A stretch of DNA of 64,000 bases from Halalkalibacter akibai JCM 9157 (GTDB lineage: Bacteria; Bacillota; Bacilli; Bacillales; Bacillaceae_D): positions 80,792 through 144,791 of the forward strand of contig NZ_BAUV01000007.1 of assembly GCF_000513135.1 (NCBI RefSeq), in the 5' to 3' direction. A program made the position numbers and the translations under genes. Positions 28,133-36,943 of this stretch are shown piece after piece; position 1 is the first letter of the stretch, and the number at the start of each line of letters is the position of its first letter. Under the pieces are notes generated by a model that ran no database searches, was not told where the DNA came from, and was given only the letters and a program-made list of their open reading frames with translations.

Positions 28133-28777
28133 ATGGAAATAAAAACGGGCACGATCATATCATTAAACATAGGAAAATCTATTAACATTGCAGATACTGG
28201 AGAAAGAGAAATCAATTCGGCTATATACAAAAGCCCGGTATTAGAAGATATCTTGTCTCTTACGAAAAATGGATTACAAGGTGATGAGCAGGCTGATCTT
28301 GTAAACCATGGAGGCTTTGATAAAGCTCTTTGTGTTTATCCTTTTGAGCATTATCAATATTGGCAAAATAAACTTAATAAAGATTTTCCGATGGGCTCTT
28401 TTGGTGAAAATATTACTCTAGCTGGTATGCTTGAGACAGATACAAACATTGGTGATATTTGGGAGATAGGAGAAGCGCTTGTTCAAGTAAGTCAGCCAAG
28501 AATGCCTTGTTACAAAGTAGCAAAACGTCATGATGTTGTAAAACTCCCTCTTTATATTCAAGAAACAGGATACTCTGGTTATTATTTGAGAATTTTGAAA
28601 GAAGGCGATATCTCGGTTAGAGACCGTTGTATCCTAAAAAAGCGCTCATCTAATATTAGTATTGCATATATTAATCAGATAACCTATCATGATAAAGCGA
28701 ACATGAAAGCTAAAGTTGAGTTAACGAATTTGGAAGAACTTGCGGAGTCTTGGAAACGTAACATTCAGATCAAATAA
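28133..28777 (+). CDS. MOSC-domain protein (YiiM/YflK-like)
   Basis: A 214-residue MOSC protein: LVNHGGFDKALCVYPFEHYQYW (core of the fold), FGENITLAGM, DIWEIGEALVQVSQPRMPCYKVAKRH with the conserved Cys that would hold molybdenum cofactor or sulfur, then the C-terminal three-helix region. YiiM-type enzymes reduce N-hydroxylated bases using molybdenum cofactor; whether this one does is inference. ATG 28133 follows a GGGGGGGG run that may serve as the ribosome binding site. Confidence 0.85.
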   Translation: MEIKTGTIISLNIGKSINIADTGEREINSAIYKSPVLEDILSLTKNGLQGDEQADLVNHGGFDKALCVYPFEHYQYWQNKLNKDFPMGSFGENITLAGMLETDTNIGDIWEIGEALVQVSQPRMPCYKVAKRHDVVKLPLYIQETGYSGYYLRILKEGDISVRDRCILKKRSSNISIAYINQITYHDKANMKAKVELTNLEELAESWKRNIQIK

Positions 28778-28978
28778 TTTCACGTACTGTATTTGATAAA
28801 TTGATAATCATATGAACTTAATTATCGTTGTGATGGTTGTGGTTATTATGATGATGATATAATGAAATTGTTAAATTAATGGGAAAAAATCCGAAGATCT
28901 ACTAGATTACAATAGTTAATGGTACTAAGTGAGTATAAAAAATTTATGACAAAGTTGATTAGAGTGTGAAGTGAGCTA

Positions 28979-29416
28979 ATGATGAAATCTTTTATGTGTT
29001 TAGTTTCTTTTACTTGCTTACTGTATTTATCTGGTTGTAATACACAAACGTACGAAGCAGTAGAAGTCTTTCAAATTGATTTGTTAGAATTAAGTGATCA
29101 ATCAAAAGCCTATGATCAATCAGGTTATAAAATAGTCAATTCAATTACGACTACTTCAGAAACGAGAAATATGTTAAAGGCTGATATTAAAGCGATTGAA
29201 GATCATTTTGATCCAAACGGTAATTATGTGAAAACTGTTATTCTTCATTCGAAATCGACCTTAAATAAATTGAATGATACATTAACGGATCATCAACGTG
29301 AAGAAATATTAGATCAGCCATCAACGATTTTTTTCGAAGAGGAATTTAATGAAGCTGAAAGAGAATTGGTGAAAGCAAGGGTAATGGAATTTATAGATCG
29401 ACTACCGACTAATTAA
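28979..29416 (+). CDS. Hypothetical lipoprotein (145 aa)
   Basis: Signal peptide MMKSFMCLVSFTCLLYLSGC with lipobox LSGC at residues 17-20. The mature part of about 125 residues is acidic and mixed helix/strand (VEVFQIDLLELSDQSKAYD, then RELVKARVMEFIDRLPTN at the end). No family recognised. It ends at a strong bidirectional terminator shared with the convergent chemotaxis gene. Expected on the outer face of the membrane. Confidence 0.75.
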   Translation: MMKSFMCLVSFTCLLYLSGCNTQTYEAVEVFQIDLLELSDQSKAYDQSGYKIVNSITTTSETRNMLKADIKAIEDHFDPNGNYVKTVILHSKSTLNKLNDTLTDHQREEILDQPSTIFFEEEFNEAERELVKARVMEFIDRLPTN

Positions 29417-29436
29417 ATTTTCATTCAATGTAAAAA

Positions 29437-29470
29437 TAACTGAGAAAGGTTTAGACCTTTCTCAGTTATT
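29437..29470. terminator. Bidirectional terminator overlapping the mcp stop
   Basis: AACTGAGAAAGGT / ACCTTTCTCAGTT with a 4-nt loop, then TATTTTTG on the plus strand. The right arm includes the last codons of the minus-strand mcp gene. Confidence 0.9.
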
Positions 29471-30940
29471 TTTGTTTATAAGTTTTGTTAACTTTTCTGT
29501 TAAGGTTTCTAATTCTGAAAAACTACTAACAATTTCTCCGATTCTTTTATGTTGTTCTTCAACACTTGCTAAAATTTCTTCGACAGAAGCACTTGATTGC
29601 TCAGTGATACTTGAAACAGAAGAAATTTCTTCAAATATATGATTAGAATCCGTCTTTAAGTTAAGGAGCATCGTTTCGACATTTGTTGACTGTTTCACTA
29701 CATTTTCTGTGTTCTCGAGAATTTTAGTGAAGCCTTCTTTTGTTTCTTTTGTTGCTTCAATACTTTGTAACACAACTGATTGGCTATTATTAATTTGAGA
29801 ATTTAAAGAAGCTGTTTTTTCTTGGATAGAGCTTAATATAGTTGAGATTTCAATGGTTGAATTCTTGCTGTCCTCAGCTAGTTTACGAACTTCATCTGCT
29901 ACAACCGAAAAACCACGCCCATGTTCCCCAGCTCTTGCTGCCTCAATTGCAGCATTCAATGCTAACAGGTTTGTTTGGTCAGATACATTCGTAATTTGGT
30001 CGAGTATAAAACTAATTTGATTATTTTGTGAGCTTAAATCTTCTATTAGTTTAACTGTTTGAGAAATAATCGAGTTAACTTCTTCCATTTTAGTTGTCAG
30101 AGAGAAGATTTGTTGATTACCTTGTTGTGTAACAGTTAGTGTTAGGTCTGATATATCCTTCATTTGAGTTGCAGAATTTGAGACTGAAGTTACTGTGTTG
30201 TTTGTTGAATGTAATGATTCATTCATTTCTTGTACACTAGCAGCTTGAGATTCAACTCCCTTGGCAACTTCAGAAAAGGCAATCGTAATCTCATCAGAAA
30301 TACTACCAGTCGCTGTTACATTATTCTTCGTTTTATGACTAAAGGTTGAAAGCATGTCAACTGTATATCCAATCTCTTCAATTAAGTGATCTGCTTTTTC
30401 TTTTTCTTTCGCAAGGTGTAAATGCTGTTCATTCATCTTCGCTTGCATCGATTGTCCAATTCGAGATTGAGCAATTAACACTAAAGTAATAACTATGAAG
30501 AAGATGTTTAATGAGATAAGATAGTCATTTCCTACACCAAAGAACATTTCTTCGCGGTAAGTAAGAAAGAGGTAATTTGAAAGCCCTAAACCAATTACGC
30601 CTGCAGCGGCAATGGATTTGTAATTATGATATAAAGAAATCAAAGCTAGAGTTACATAAATCATTAAGTAATTTGTTAATTTCGGTGAAGTCGATGCCAT
30701 AACAACTGTAATGATAGCTAAACCTATTATTGCAAAGTATTGCACATACAAAACGAGAAAACGTTTCCAGCAAATGAATGTTATAAGAATTGCCACTGTT
30801 AATCCTGACACTATATAAGCAATCAGTGCTGAAGCTGTTAATCCACTTAGAAAACTACTCGCTAAGCCTAAGAAGAATGAAAACCATAGTAACTTTGTAA
30901 TTAAATTGTTCCGTTTATGTACCTCAGTTTCAGTTATCAA
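29462..30940 (-). CDS. Methyl-accepting chemotaxis protein with membrane-embedded N-terminus
   Basis: A 492-residue receptor. About 165 N-terminal residues form six membrane spans with almost no extracellular loop, so the signal is probably sensed within or near the membrane. Residues ~190-490 are the cytoplasmic signalling coiled coil with the invariant hairpin [38 protein letters not shown]. No HAMP domain is apparent. A sigma-D-like promoter lies 34-60 nt upstream, as expected for a motility-regulon gene. Confidence 0.92.
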   Translation of the reverse strand: MITETEVHKRNNLITKLLWFSFFLGLASSFLSGLTASALIAYIVSGLTVAILITFICWKRFLVLYVQYFAIIGLAIITVVMASTSPKLTNYLMIYVTLALISLYHNYKSIAAAGVIGLGLSNYLFLTYREEMFFGVGNDYLISLNIFFIVITLVLIAQSRIGQSMQAKMNEQHLHLAKEKEKADHLIEEIGYTVDMLSTFSHKTKNNVTATGSISDEITIAFSEVAKGVESQAASVQEMNESLHSTNNTVTSVSNSATQMKDISDLTLTVTQQGNQQIFSLTTKMEEVNSIISQTVKLIEDLSSQNNQISFILDQITNVSDQTNLLALNAAIEAARAGEHGRGFSVVADEVRKLAEDSKNSTIEISTILSSIQEKTASLNSQINNSQSVVLQSIEATKETKEGFTKILENTENVVKQSTNVETMLLNLKTDSNHIFEEISSVSSITEQSSASVEEILASVEEQHKRIGEIVSSFSELETLTEKLTKLINKNN

Positions 30941-30973
30941 GTTAGTTCCTCCAATTATTTAAAATATATCTTT

Positions 30974-31000
30974 ATATCGACATAAAATTAACTTTTGTTA
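30974..31000 (-). promoter_or_regulatory. Sigma-D-like (flagellar/chemotaxis) promoter of mcp
   Basis: Reading the minus strand: TAAC, a 15-nt spacer, then GTCGATAT. The sigma-D consensus is TAAA-N15-GCCGATAT, so there is one mismatch in each box with correct spacing. It is placed right for the mcp start at 30940. Confidence 0.65.
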
Positions 31001-31134
31001 ACTGTTTTTTAAAAATTTATAATTTTTGTGTCATTTGATGAATTGGATAATTTTAATTTAGTCGGTATTATAGTAACATGAACTTAATTCAAGTACTTTT
31101 TGTATGGAATAAGATATAGTGAATCTGCTTTAAG

Positions 31135-31355
31135 ATGTTGGAGGACACAGGAGCTCTTATTGATGAGAAACAGGGTGTTTTGAGAGTGAGAACGGTCCCC
31201 AGGTACCTTATTTGCTGAAAAAAGAGCTGAAAAAGCGAGTGAATTTAGCTGATAAGGAATCTTGTGTCCGCCAAGGCAGGGGAAATAGCTGTTTTTTGTT
31301 GAATAAGGCATCCTGAGTCCGCATCGAAATGTTGGAGGACACAGGAGCTCTTAAT
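31135..31355. repeat. Cluster of five 19-nt repeats in both orientations
   Basis: An exact 25-nt direct repeat stands at 31135-31159 and 31329-31353 (ATGTTGGAGGACACAGGAGC, then TCTTA). A related 19-nt unit, roughly GGACACAGGAnnCCTTATT, occurs at 31143-31161 (+), 31194-31212 (+), 31251-31269 (-), 31302-31320 (-) and 31337-31355 (+). Neighbouring opposite copies can fold into long imperfect hairpins. No coding signal is present. It looks like a dispersed intergenic repeat family (REP/MITE-like) or a structured RNA. Confidence 0.8.
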
Positions 31356-31386
31356 TAAAGGATGCTGTGTTTCTGGGAGGCTAGTC

Positions 31387-31779
31387 ATGAAATACATTAT
31401 ATTATTTGATGGAGTTTGTCATTTTTGCCACGGGAGTGTCCAATTTATTTATAAACGTGATCCTAGTGCAGTATTTGCTTTTGCTGCTCTTAAAAGTGAA
31501 ACAGGCAAAAATCTTATTAGAAAATACGATGTTGCTCCAACTGTAGACAGTCTCGTTTTAATTGAAGACAGTCACGTTTACATTAAATCAACTGCTGCTT
31601 TACGAATTTCAAGGAGATTAAGAGGAGTTTGGAAACTTTTTTATTTACTTATCATTATACCGAGACCTATAAGAGACAGGGCTTACGATATTTTCGCTAA
31701 AAACAGGTACCGGTGGTTTGGGAAAACAGAATTGTGTAATTTGCCATCAAAAGACTTACGTGAGCGGTTGTTAAAGTAA
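31387..31779 (+). CDS. yuxK: DCC-family thiol-disulfide oxidoreductase-like protein
   Basis: A 130-residue DUF393 protein named for its DxxCxxC start: ILFDGVCHFCHGSVQFIYKRDP carries the CxxC pair. The rest (SAVFAFAALKSETGKNL, SLVLIEDSHVYIKSTAALRI, RPIRDRAYDIFAKNRYRWFGK) matches Bacillus YuxK in length and motifs. A redox role is inferred from the CxxC. ATG 31387 after GGGAGGC. Terminator at 31815. Confidence 0.9.
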   Translation: MKYIILFDGVCHFCHGSVQFIYKRDPSAVFAFAALKSETGKNLIRKYDVAPTVDSLVLIEDSHVYIKSTAALRISRRLRGVWKLFYLLIIIPRPIRDRAYDIFAKNRYRWFGKTELCNLPSKDLRERLLK

Positions 31780-31814
31780 TTTTAACTACCTAATAGATTT
31801 GTTAGGGAAAACGG

Positions 31815-31845
31815 AGACTTATTAAATTTAATAAGTCTTTTTTTT
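31815..31845 (+). terminator. Terminator after yuxK
   Basis: AGACTTATTAAA / TTTAATAAGTCT palindrome, then eight Ts. Confidence 0.9.
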
Positions 31846-31992
31846 GTTTAGGTTGATTTAGAGAATGTGAAAGTATTTATGTGGAATAAACAAATTTGGA
31901 AAATTTATATATATTATGTGTAATTATGTTAAACTAAATATTGGAAGAAACAGTCTAATTTGAAACGTAAAATTTGCAAGGAGTGGCTATTT

Positions 31993-34101
31993 ATGAAGAA
32001 AAAACATAAAAAGAAAAAGAATCATTTGTCTTTTCGGCTTAATGTTCTATTCTTTTTTGTGTTTCTATTATTCTCTGGACTTATTCTTAGATTAGGTTTT
32101 GTACAAATCGTTCAAGGTGAAGAATTTATCAGTCAACTCGGAAGGGTTATTGAGGCGACAGATCGTCAAGAAGCACCAAGAGGCATCATGTACGATCGTT
32201 ACGGGCATGTTATTGTAGACAATCAAGTTGAGTATTCTATTACATATACGAACCCTTCTCAATCTACGAGAGCTGAAACAATGTTAGCTATTGCGAGGGA
32301 ACTTGAACCATTGGTAGATATGGAAGAAGAGAGTAGTCGTGTTACGGTAAGAGATCGTAAAGATTATCTTTTGCTTAATATGACAGAAGAAGAACGCTAT
32401 AAATTAGTGAGTAAAGAAGAGAGAGGCTCACTTAAAAATGTTTCTGAAGAATATCGTCTTGAAATTGAACGAATTACAGATGAAGATGTAGAATCATTGA
32501 CACCTACTGATTTACAGGTGTTGGCTATTTATCGTGAAATGGTTAGAGGATACGCTAACTCTGCACAAAAAATAAAACAACGTATTACAATGGAAGAAAA
32601 GCATGTAATAAGTGAAAATCTGGATCGGTTACCTGGAATTGATATATCACGAGATTCCAGTAGGATTTATCCTTATGGTGATTCTTTCAGATCAATATTT
32701 GGTTCTGTTAACTCTATTCCAAGTGAAAAAATTGATTACTACTTAACTAGAGGCTATGATCGTTCTGATAGTGTGGGAACTAGCTATTTAGAATTACAGT
32801 ATGAAAATGTATTAAAGGGAAAAAAGGCAATTATTGAGCGAGTTACAACACGACAAGGGACACAAACCATTGATGATTCGATTAATGAGAGGCCTGGTCA
32901 AAGAGGAAACGATCTAGTGTTAACAGTCGATATGGAACTTCAACAAAGACTTGAAGAGATTATCGCTGAAGAAATGCGTGCTGCTGGAAGAAATTCTTTT
33001 ATATCAGATCGTTCTGCTTATGCTGTATTAATGGATCCAGCAACAGGTGACATTTTGGCGATGGCTGGATTTTATGACGATGGCAAACCAGATAGGACTA
33101 CGTTTGCGGATCATGATGGCAATGTAAATAAGGTTTTTGAAATGGGTTCCTCAGTTAAAGCGGCAACCGTACTAACAGGCTTTCATGCTGGAGTCGCAGC
33201 TCCCGGAACTCAATTTAATGATCGACCGGTCTATTTACCCGGTACTCCTGTAAAAAGATCTTGGAATACTAGTGGTTTCGGTTGGATAGATGATCGCAGA
33301 GCCCTAGAGCAATCTTCTAATGTCTATATGTTTGAAATTGGGATGCGAATGGCTAATTGTCGTTATACGGCGCCTAATGCAAGATGTGGTTGGTCCAATG
33401 ATTCCATTCAAAAAGCATACAGTGATGTTCGTAACAGTTTTCATCAATTTGGATTAGGCTCTGAAACGGGCATTGATTTACCGAATTATTCATCTGGTCT
33501 TCAAGGTCAAGCCACAGTTGGAGGGAATTTGCTAGATTTATTAATTGGGCAATATGATAATTATACAACTTTGCAGTTAGCACAGTACATTGCTACGATT
33601 GCCAATGACGGCTATAGGATGGAACCGCGTCTTGTTAGAGAAATCCGTGATCCTTCTATTAATCAAAGTGATCCTGGGGCTGTTATTCAAAAGTTTGAAC
33701 CAACTATATTAAATCGAGTTGATATGAGTGATGCTCATATACGCAGGGTACAAGAAGGACTTCGAGGTGTTATGACAAGGGGTACTGCACAGTCTCGTTT
33801 TTCAGGTGCTTCTTATCAGCCTGCAGGAAAGACAGGTACCGCTCAGGTAAAAGTAGCGGTTGGTGAAGGAGATAATAGAAGAATTATTGATGGAAATACT
33901 CAGACGTTAGTGGGCTATGCACCTTACAATAACCCTGAAATAGCTTTCGCTGTTGTTGTGCCGAACGTAAGGTTGGAACGTCATGGAGGCGCCCAAGGGA
34001 TTGCTCAAAAAATTTCTAAAAAGGCATTGGATAGTTTTTTTGAGATGCAAGGTTATAGAAATGGTCCTACAGTGGTGGATGAACCTATGGAAGAAGAATA
34101 A
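31993..34101 (+). CDS. Class B penicillin-binding protein (PbpA/PbpH type)
   Basis: An elongation-type peptidoglycan transpeptidase of about 702 residues. Basic cytoplasmic head (MKKKHKKKKNHLSF), one span near residues 14-34, then the PBP dimerisation domain with EAPRGIMYDRYG and RKDYLLLNMTEEERY. The transpeptidase domain has SSVK (SxxK nucleophile), SSN (SxN) and KTGTAQ (KTGT). ATG 31993 sits 6 nt after AAGGAGTGG; a TTG at 31960 is in frame but lacks a site. Closest to B. subtilis PbpA and PbpH, which act with the rod complex in side-wall synthesis. Monocistronic, with a strong terminator. Confidence 0.93.
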   Translation: MKKKHKKKKNHLSFRLNVLFFFVFLLFSGLILRLGFVQIVQGEEFISQLGRVIEATDRQEAPRGIMYDRYGHVIVDNQVEYSITYTNPSQSTRAETMLAIARELEPLVDMEEESSRVTVRDRKDYLLLNMTEEERYKLVSKEERGSLKNVSEEYRLEIERITDEDVESLTPTDLQVLAIYREMVRGYANSAQKIKQRITMEEKHVISENLDRLPGIDISRDSSRIYPYGDSFRSIFGSVNSIPSEKIDYYLTRGYDRSDSVGTSYLELQYENVLKGKKAIIERVTTRQGTQTIDDSINERPGQRGNDLVLTVDMELQQRLEEIIAEEMRAAGRNSFISDRSAYAVLMDPATGDILAMAGFYDDGKPDRTTFADHDGNVNKVFEMGSSVKAATVLTGFHAGVAAPGTQFNDRPVYLPGTPVKRSWNTSGFGWIDDRRALEQSSNVYMFEIGMRMANCRYTAPNARCGWSNDSIQKAYSDVRNSFHQFGLGSETGIDLPNYSSGLQGQATVGGNLLDLLIGQYDNYTTLQLAQYIATIANDGYRMEPRLVREIRDPSINQSDPGAVIQKFEPTILNRVDMSDAHIRRVQEGLRGVMTRGTAQSRFSGASYQPAGKTGTAQVKVAVGEGDNRRIIDGNTQTLVGYAPYNNPEIAFAVVVPNVRLERHGGAQGIAQKISKKALDSFFEMQGYRNGPTVVDEPMEEE

Positions 34102-34106
34102 AGGAG

Positions 34107-34155
34107 AGAGGATGTCTCAAAAAATCAAGAATTTTTTGAGACATCCTCTTTTTCC
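34107..34155. terminator. Long bidirectional terminator between pbp and the LOG gene
   Basis: A 19-bp perfect stem (AGAGGATGTCTCAAAAAAT and its complement) with a 5-nt loop, then TTTTTCCC. The right arm lies within the end of the convergent LOG gene. Confidence 0.92.
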
Positions 34156-34715
34156 CATTTATTTATATAGTTCGGTTTGAACTTTTTCATTTTATGAAGT
34201 AAATCTTCTGGATCATCTGAAACAATAAGGTTGTCTAGGAAGTCTTGTTTAATGAATCCCTCTGTTTTCATATGATCTAATAGAGAAAGAAGTTTATCAT
34301 AAAAGTGGTTAACATTTAATATTCCGATAGGTTTTTGATGATAACCAATTTGTTGCCACGTTAGTGCTTCTGCTAATTCTTCAATGGTGCCAATCCCGCC
34401 AGGAAGAGCTACAAATCCATCAGCCAACTCATACATCTTCGCTTTTCTTTGATGCATGTCGTCTACAATAAATAATTCGGTAAGTTCAACGTGCTCGACA
34501 TTCTCATGTATTTTTTTGGGAATGACACCTACTACTTCCCCCTTTTTTTCTAAAACGGAGCGAGCCAATTCTCCCATTAATCCCGCATTTCCTCCGCCAT
34601 ACACTAAATTGATTTCGTTAACAATTAAAGCTTCAGCAAATTGTTTGACAGCTGTTAAGTAAGCTTTATCCTGTCCGAAACTTGAACCGCAAAACACACA
34701 TATTTTTTGAAACAT
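34125..34715 (-). CDS. LOG-family (TIGR00730) nucleoside 5'-monophosphate phosphoribohydrolase
   Basis: A 196-residue Rossmann-fold protein: FCGSSFGQDKAYL, VYGGGNAGLMGELA, MHQRKAKM and the signature LPGGIGTIEELAEALTW (residues 104-120). The arginine and the PGGxGTxxE loop form the active site that cleaves nucleoside monophosphates, including cytokinin nucleotides in the LONELY GUY enzymes. B. subtilis YvdD is the equivalent. ATG 34715 with AAGGTGG upstream. The last residues (VSKNS) are encoded by the terminator arm. Confidence 0.92.
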   Translation of the reverse strand: MFQKICVFCGSSFGQDKAYLTAVKQFAEALIVNEINLVYGGGNAGLMGELARSVLEKKGEVVGVIPKKIHENVEHVELTELFIVDDMHQRKAKMYELADGFVALPGGIGTIEELAEALTWQQIGYHQKPIGILNVNHFYDKLLSLLDHMKTEGFIKQDFLDNLIVSDDPEDLLHKMKKFKPNYINKWEKEDVSKNS

Positions 34716-34995
34716 CTAAATTCCACCTTCTTTAGATTCTCTATTACCTTAGAATAAAGGATAGGCGATCATTTGTAAATTATGGGCTAAATACATTTAT
34801 TTGTGTTGGCTGTTTTTGCAAAAAGTAATGGCTATTTACTTTCTCTTACAGCAAGTAAAGTACTTGGATGATATTGTGATGGAGCCGTTTAGGATGGTAA
34901 AAATAGAGACACCAAGACTAATTAATTAGAAGCTTTTGCAGGAACAAATAGCATTATTAGTCGAATTATAAAAGTGGCGTGTTAGGAGGTTAAAC

Positions 34996-35793
34996 ATGAA
35001 TAAAGAATTAGTCGTTACCTTAAAAGATATACAGTGGAGAAGAGATGGGAAAACCATTTTAGAACAGATTTCTTGGGAAGTTAGTAAGGGACAACATTGG
35101 GCTATTCTTGGTTTAAATGGCTCAGGAAAAACATCTATACTAAATCTAATAACAGGTTATCAATGGGCTTCTAAAGGGGAAGTTGCTGTTTTAGGTAGAA
35201 AATTTGGACAGACGAATATTCCAGAATTACGAAAATCAATTGGTTGGGTAAGTGTTGGTGTCGATGAAAGATATGCTAGCAGAGGCAATGATACCGCGTT
35301 ATCGGTTGTAATTAGTGGGAAGTATGCTTCAATTGGGTTGTATGAAGACGTGTCTCAAGCTGACCGAAATAAGGCCGAGGAATTATTGTTAGAATTACGA
35401 ATAGCACATTTGGCTCAGCAATCTTTTATGAAACTGTCTCAAGGTGAAAAAAGACGTGTTATCATAGCACGTGCTTTAATGAGTCAACCTGAACTTTTAA
35501 TCTTAGATGAACCTTGTAATGGTTTAGATCTTTTCTCAAGGGAGCAATTATTAGAAACGATAGGTCGTTTAGCTAGTGTAACAGGTGGGCCTACTTTATT
35601 GTATGTCACACATCATTTAGAAGAAGTGGTACCCGCAATTTCTCATGCTCTTTTAATTAAAGAAGGAAAAATAGTGGCCCAGGGTGATAAACACGAGACT
35701 TTGACAGAGTCGAATTTATCGACAACGTTTCAATTACCAGTTTCAATTAGATGGCAAGAGAACAGGCCGTGGGTCAGTTTTAAGAAAATTTAA
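34996..35793 (+). CDS. ylmA: ABC-type ATPase without permease, YlmA-like
   Basis: A 265-residue stand-alone ABC ATPase: Walker A GLNGSGKT (39-46), signature LSQGEKRRV, Walker B LLILDEPCNGLD and H-loop YVTHHLEE. The arrangement WRRDGKTILEQISWEVSKGQHWAILGL and the overall length match Bacillus YlmA and the ModF-like group, which lack a partner permease gene. Function unknown. ATG 34996 follows TTAGGAGG. Terminator at 35798. Confidence 0.85.
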   Translation: MNKELVVTLKDIQWRRDGKTILEQISWEVSKGQHWAILGLNGSGKTSILNLITGYQWASKGEVAVLGRKFGQTNIPELRKSIGWVSVGVDERYASRGNDTALSVVISGKYASIGLYEDVSQADRNKAEELLLELRIAHLAQQSFMKLSQGEKRRVIIARALMSQPELLILDEPCNGLDLFSREQLLETIGRLASVTGGPTLLYVTHHLEEVVPAISHALLIKEGKIVAQGDKHETLTESNLSTTFQLPVSIRWQENRPWVSFKKI

Positions 35794-35797
35794 GAAA

Positions 35798-35840
35798 GAG
35801 GCCACTAAAAAGGTATGTTCCTCACCGATTTAGTGGTCTC
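35798..35840 (+). terminator. Terminator after ylmA
   Basis: GAGGCCACTAAA pairs with TTTAGTGGTCTC with a 19-nt loop and no clear T-run. A second short hairpin (CCTCGT/ACGAGG) lies at 35877-35893. Confidence 0.65.
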
Positions 35841-35962
35841 TAAGCAACTTGTGAAACCATTGCTACTTTCTTGAATCCCCTCGTATCAGACGAGGATGAG
35901 AGTAAAATGGAAATCTGTTTTTTCAGTTCTTAAGGTATGATAGTGGTCTGTTGTAATTCAGT

Positions 35963-36469
35963 TTATTTTTCAAAATCTGGTATCTCTTCGTAAGCTAACT
36001 TAGAAATAATTTCATGGTGGGTCGGATAATCCTTCAATAAATCTTGTTGCGTAAACAACTCAAAGTCTTCATATTCAAATCCTGGTGCTACCATGCATCC
36101 TACTAACGAGAATGATTTATCTTCTGAAAGTGAAGAGCCAAAAATGGAGTTTTTCGGTACTAATACTTGTGGTACTTCTCCTTTGTCTAGGTTAAGCCCT
36201 AATTTTGCTTCTTCATATTCACCATTTTCATGGATAATATGTACTGACATGGAACTTCCTGCATGAAAATACCAAAGTTCATCTGATTTTAAACGGTGAA
36301 AATGCGAGACGTCACCAGCGCGCAGTAAAAAGTATATACTTGTATAAAGCTTTCTTTCTTTTTCGGAAATTTCTTCTTTAGAGGCAAATGAGCGTTTAAA
36401 ATAGCCTCCTTCAGGATGTGCTTCAAGTCCTAAATGTGTAATCCAATATTCAGCTTCGTTTTGCTGCAA
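35963..36469 (-). CDS. Cupin-fold DUF985 family protein
   Basis: A 168-residue cupin of the DUF985 type: LGLEAHPEGGYFKRSFASKEEI, TSIYFLLRAGDVSHFHRLKSDELWYFHAGSSM (the His-rich cupin motif) and SFSLVGCMVAPGFEYEDFELF. Related structures are epimerase- or isomerase-like cupins of undefined activity. TTG start at 36469, chosen for the AGGAAGGGG site 8 nt upstream. No operon partner. Confidence 0.85.
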   Translation of the reverse strand: MQQNEAEYWITHLGLEAHPEGGYFKRSFASKEEISEKERKLYTSIYFLLRAGDVSHFHRLKSDELWYFHAGSSMSVHIIHENGEYEEAKLGLNLDKGEVPQVLVPKNSIFGSSLSEDKSFSLVGCMVAPGFEYEDFELFTQQDLLKDYPTHHEIISKLAYEEIPDFEK

Positions 36470-36588
36470 TGGAAAAACCCCTTCCTAATGATTGTCGTCT
36501 CTATTAGTTAACCAAAAGGTTACAAAAGAATCAATGAATGTGTACGATCTTGCTGACATCTACATGCCATTCTTGAGGAAAATCAAAA

Positions 36589-36619
36589 AGCAGTTTGAAT
36601 CAAAAGGATTCAAACTGCT
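36589..36619 (-). terminator. Terminator of the SASP gene
   Basis: AGCAGTTTGAATC / GATTCAAACTGCT with a 5-nt loop. Leftward it is followed by TTTTTGATTTT. Confidence 0.9.
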
Positions 36620-36659
36620 ATTTAAACGAATTTGTGTGGGCTAAGGTATTTTTTCTAAA

Positions 36660-36866
36660 TTAGAATTGTGAACCGCCTAATTGTTGTTCAGCCATTTGAA
36701 CAAGGCGTTTTGTAATTTCGCCACCAACAGAACCGTTAGCACGAGAGGTAGTATCAGCGCCAAGTTGAACACCAAATTCTTGTGCAATCTCATACTTCAT
36801 TTGATCTAAAGCTTGTTGTACTCCAGGAACTAGTAATTGATTTGAACTATTGTTGTTGCTTGCCAT
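36660..36866 (-). CDS. Alpha/beta-type small acid-soluble spore protein
   Basis: A 68-residue SASP that coats and protects spore DNA and is degraded at germination. [20 protein letters not shown] is followed by the GPR protease site EIAQEFGV (26-33), [22 protein letters not shown] and a terminal AEQQLGG, all diagnostic. GAGGTGATACATC precedes the ATG. A sigma-G-like promoter lies 31-59 nt upstream and a terminator follows. Which ssp paralogue it is cannot be told. Confidence 0.97.
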   Translation of the reverse strand: MASNNNSSNQLLVPGVQQALDQMKYEIAQEFGVQLGADTTSRANGSVGGEITKRLVQMAEQQLGGSQF

Positions 36867-36896
36867 GATGTATCACCTCTTTCGTTGTTATGGTTC

Positions 36897-36925
36897 TAGT
36901 ATGTGGGTTTTTTTGAGCTCTATTC
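36897..36925 (-). promoter_or_regulatory. Sigma-G-like promoter of the SASP gene
   Basis: On the minus strand: GAATA, a 17-nt spacer, then CATACTA, about 30 nt before the SASP ATG. Boxes and spacing are identical to those before gerA operon 1 (14982-15010). Confidence 0.78.
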
Positions 36926-36943
36926 AAAGAAATAAAGGGAAAT

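Larger units (their letters stand above)
30941..31386. other. Intergenic region holding the mcp promoter and a repeat cluster
   Basis: 446 nt without a supported gene between mcp (minus) and the DCC-family gene (plus). It holds the sigma-D-like promoter (30974-31000) and the repeat cluster (31135-31355). A 75-codon minus-strand frame across the repeats has no ribosome binding site and only reflects the repeat composition. Confidence 0.75.

Noticed and set aside
31084..31311. 75-codon minus-strand frame across the repeat cluster
   Set aside because: No ribosome binding site, composition follows the repeats, and it overlaps structured non-coding DNA.
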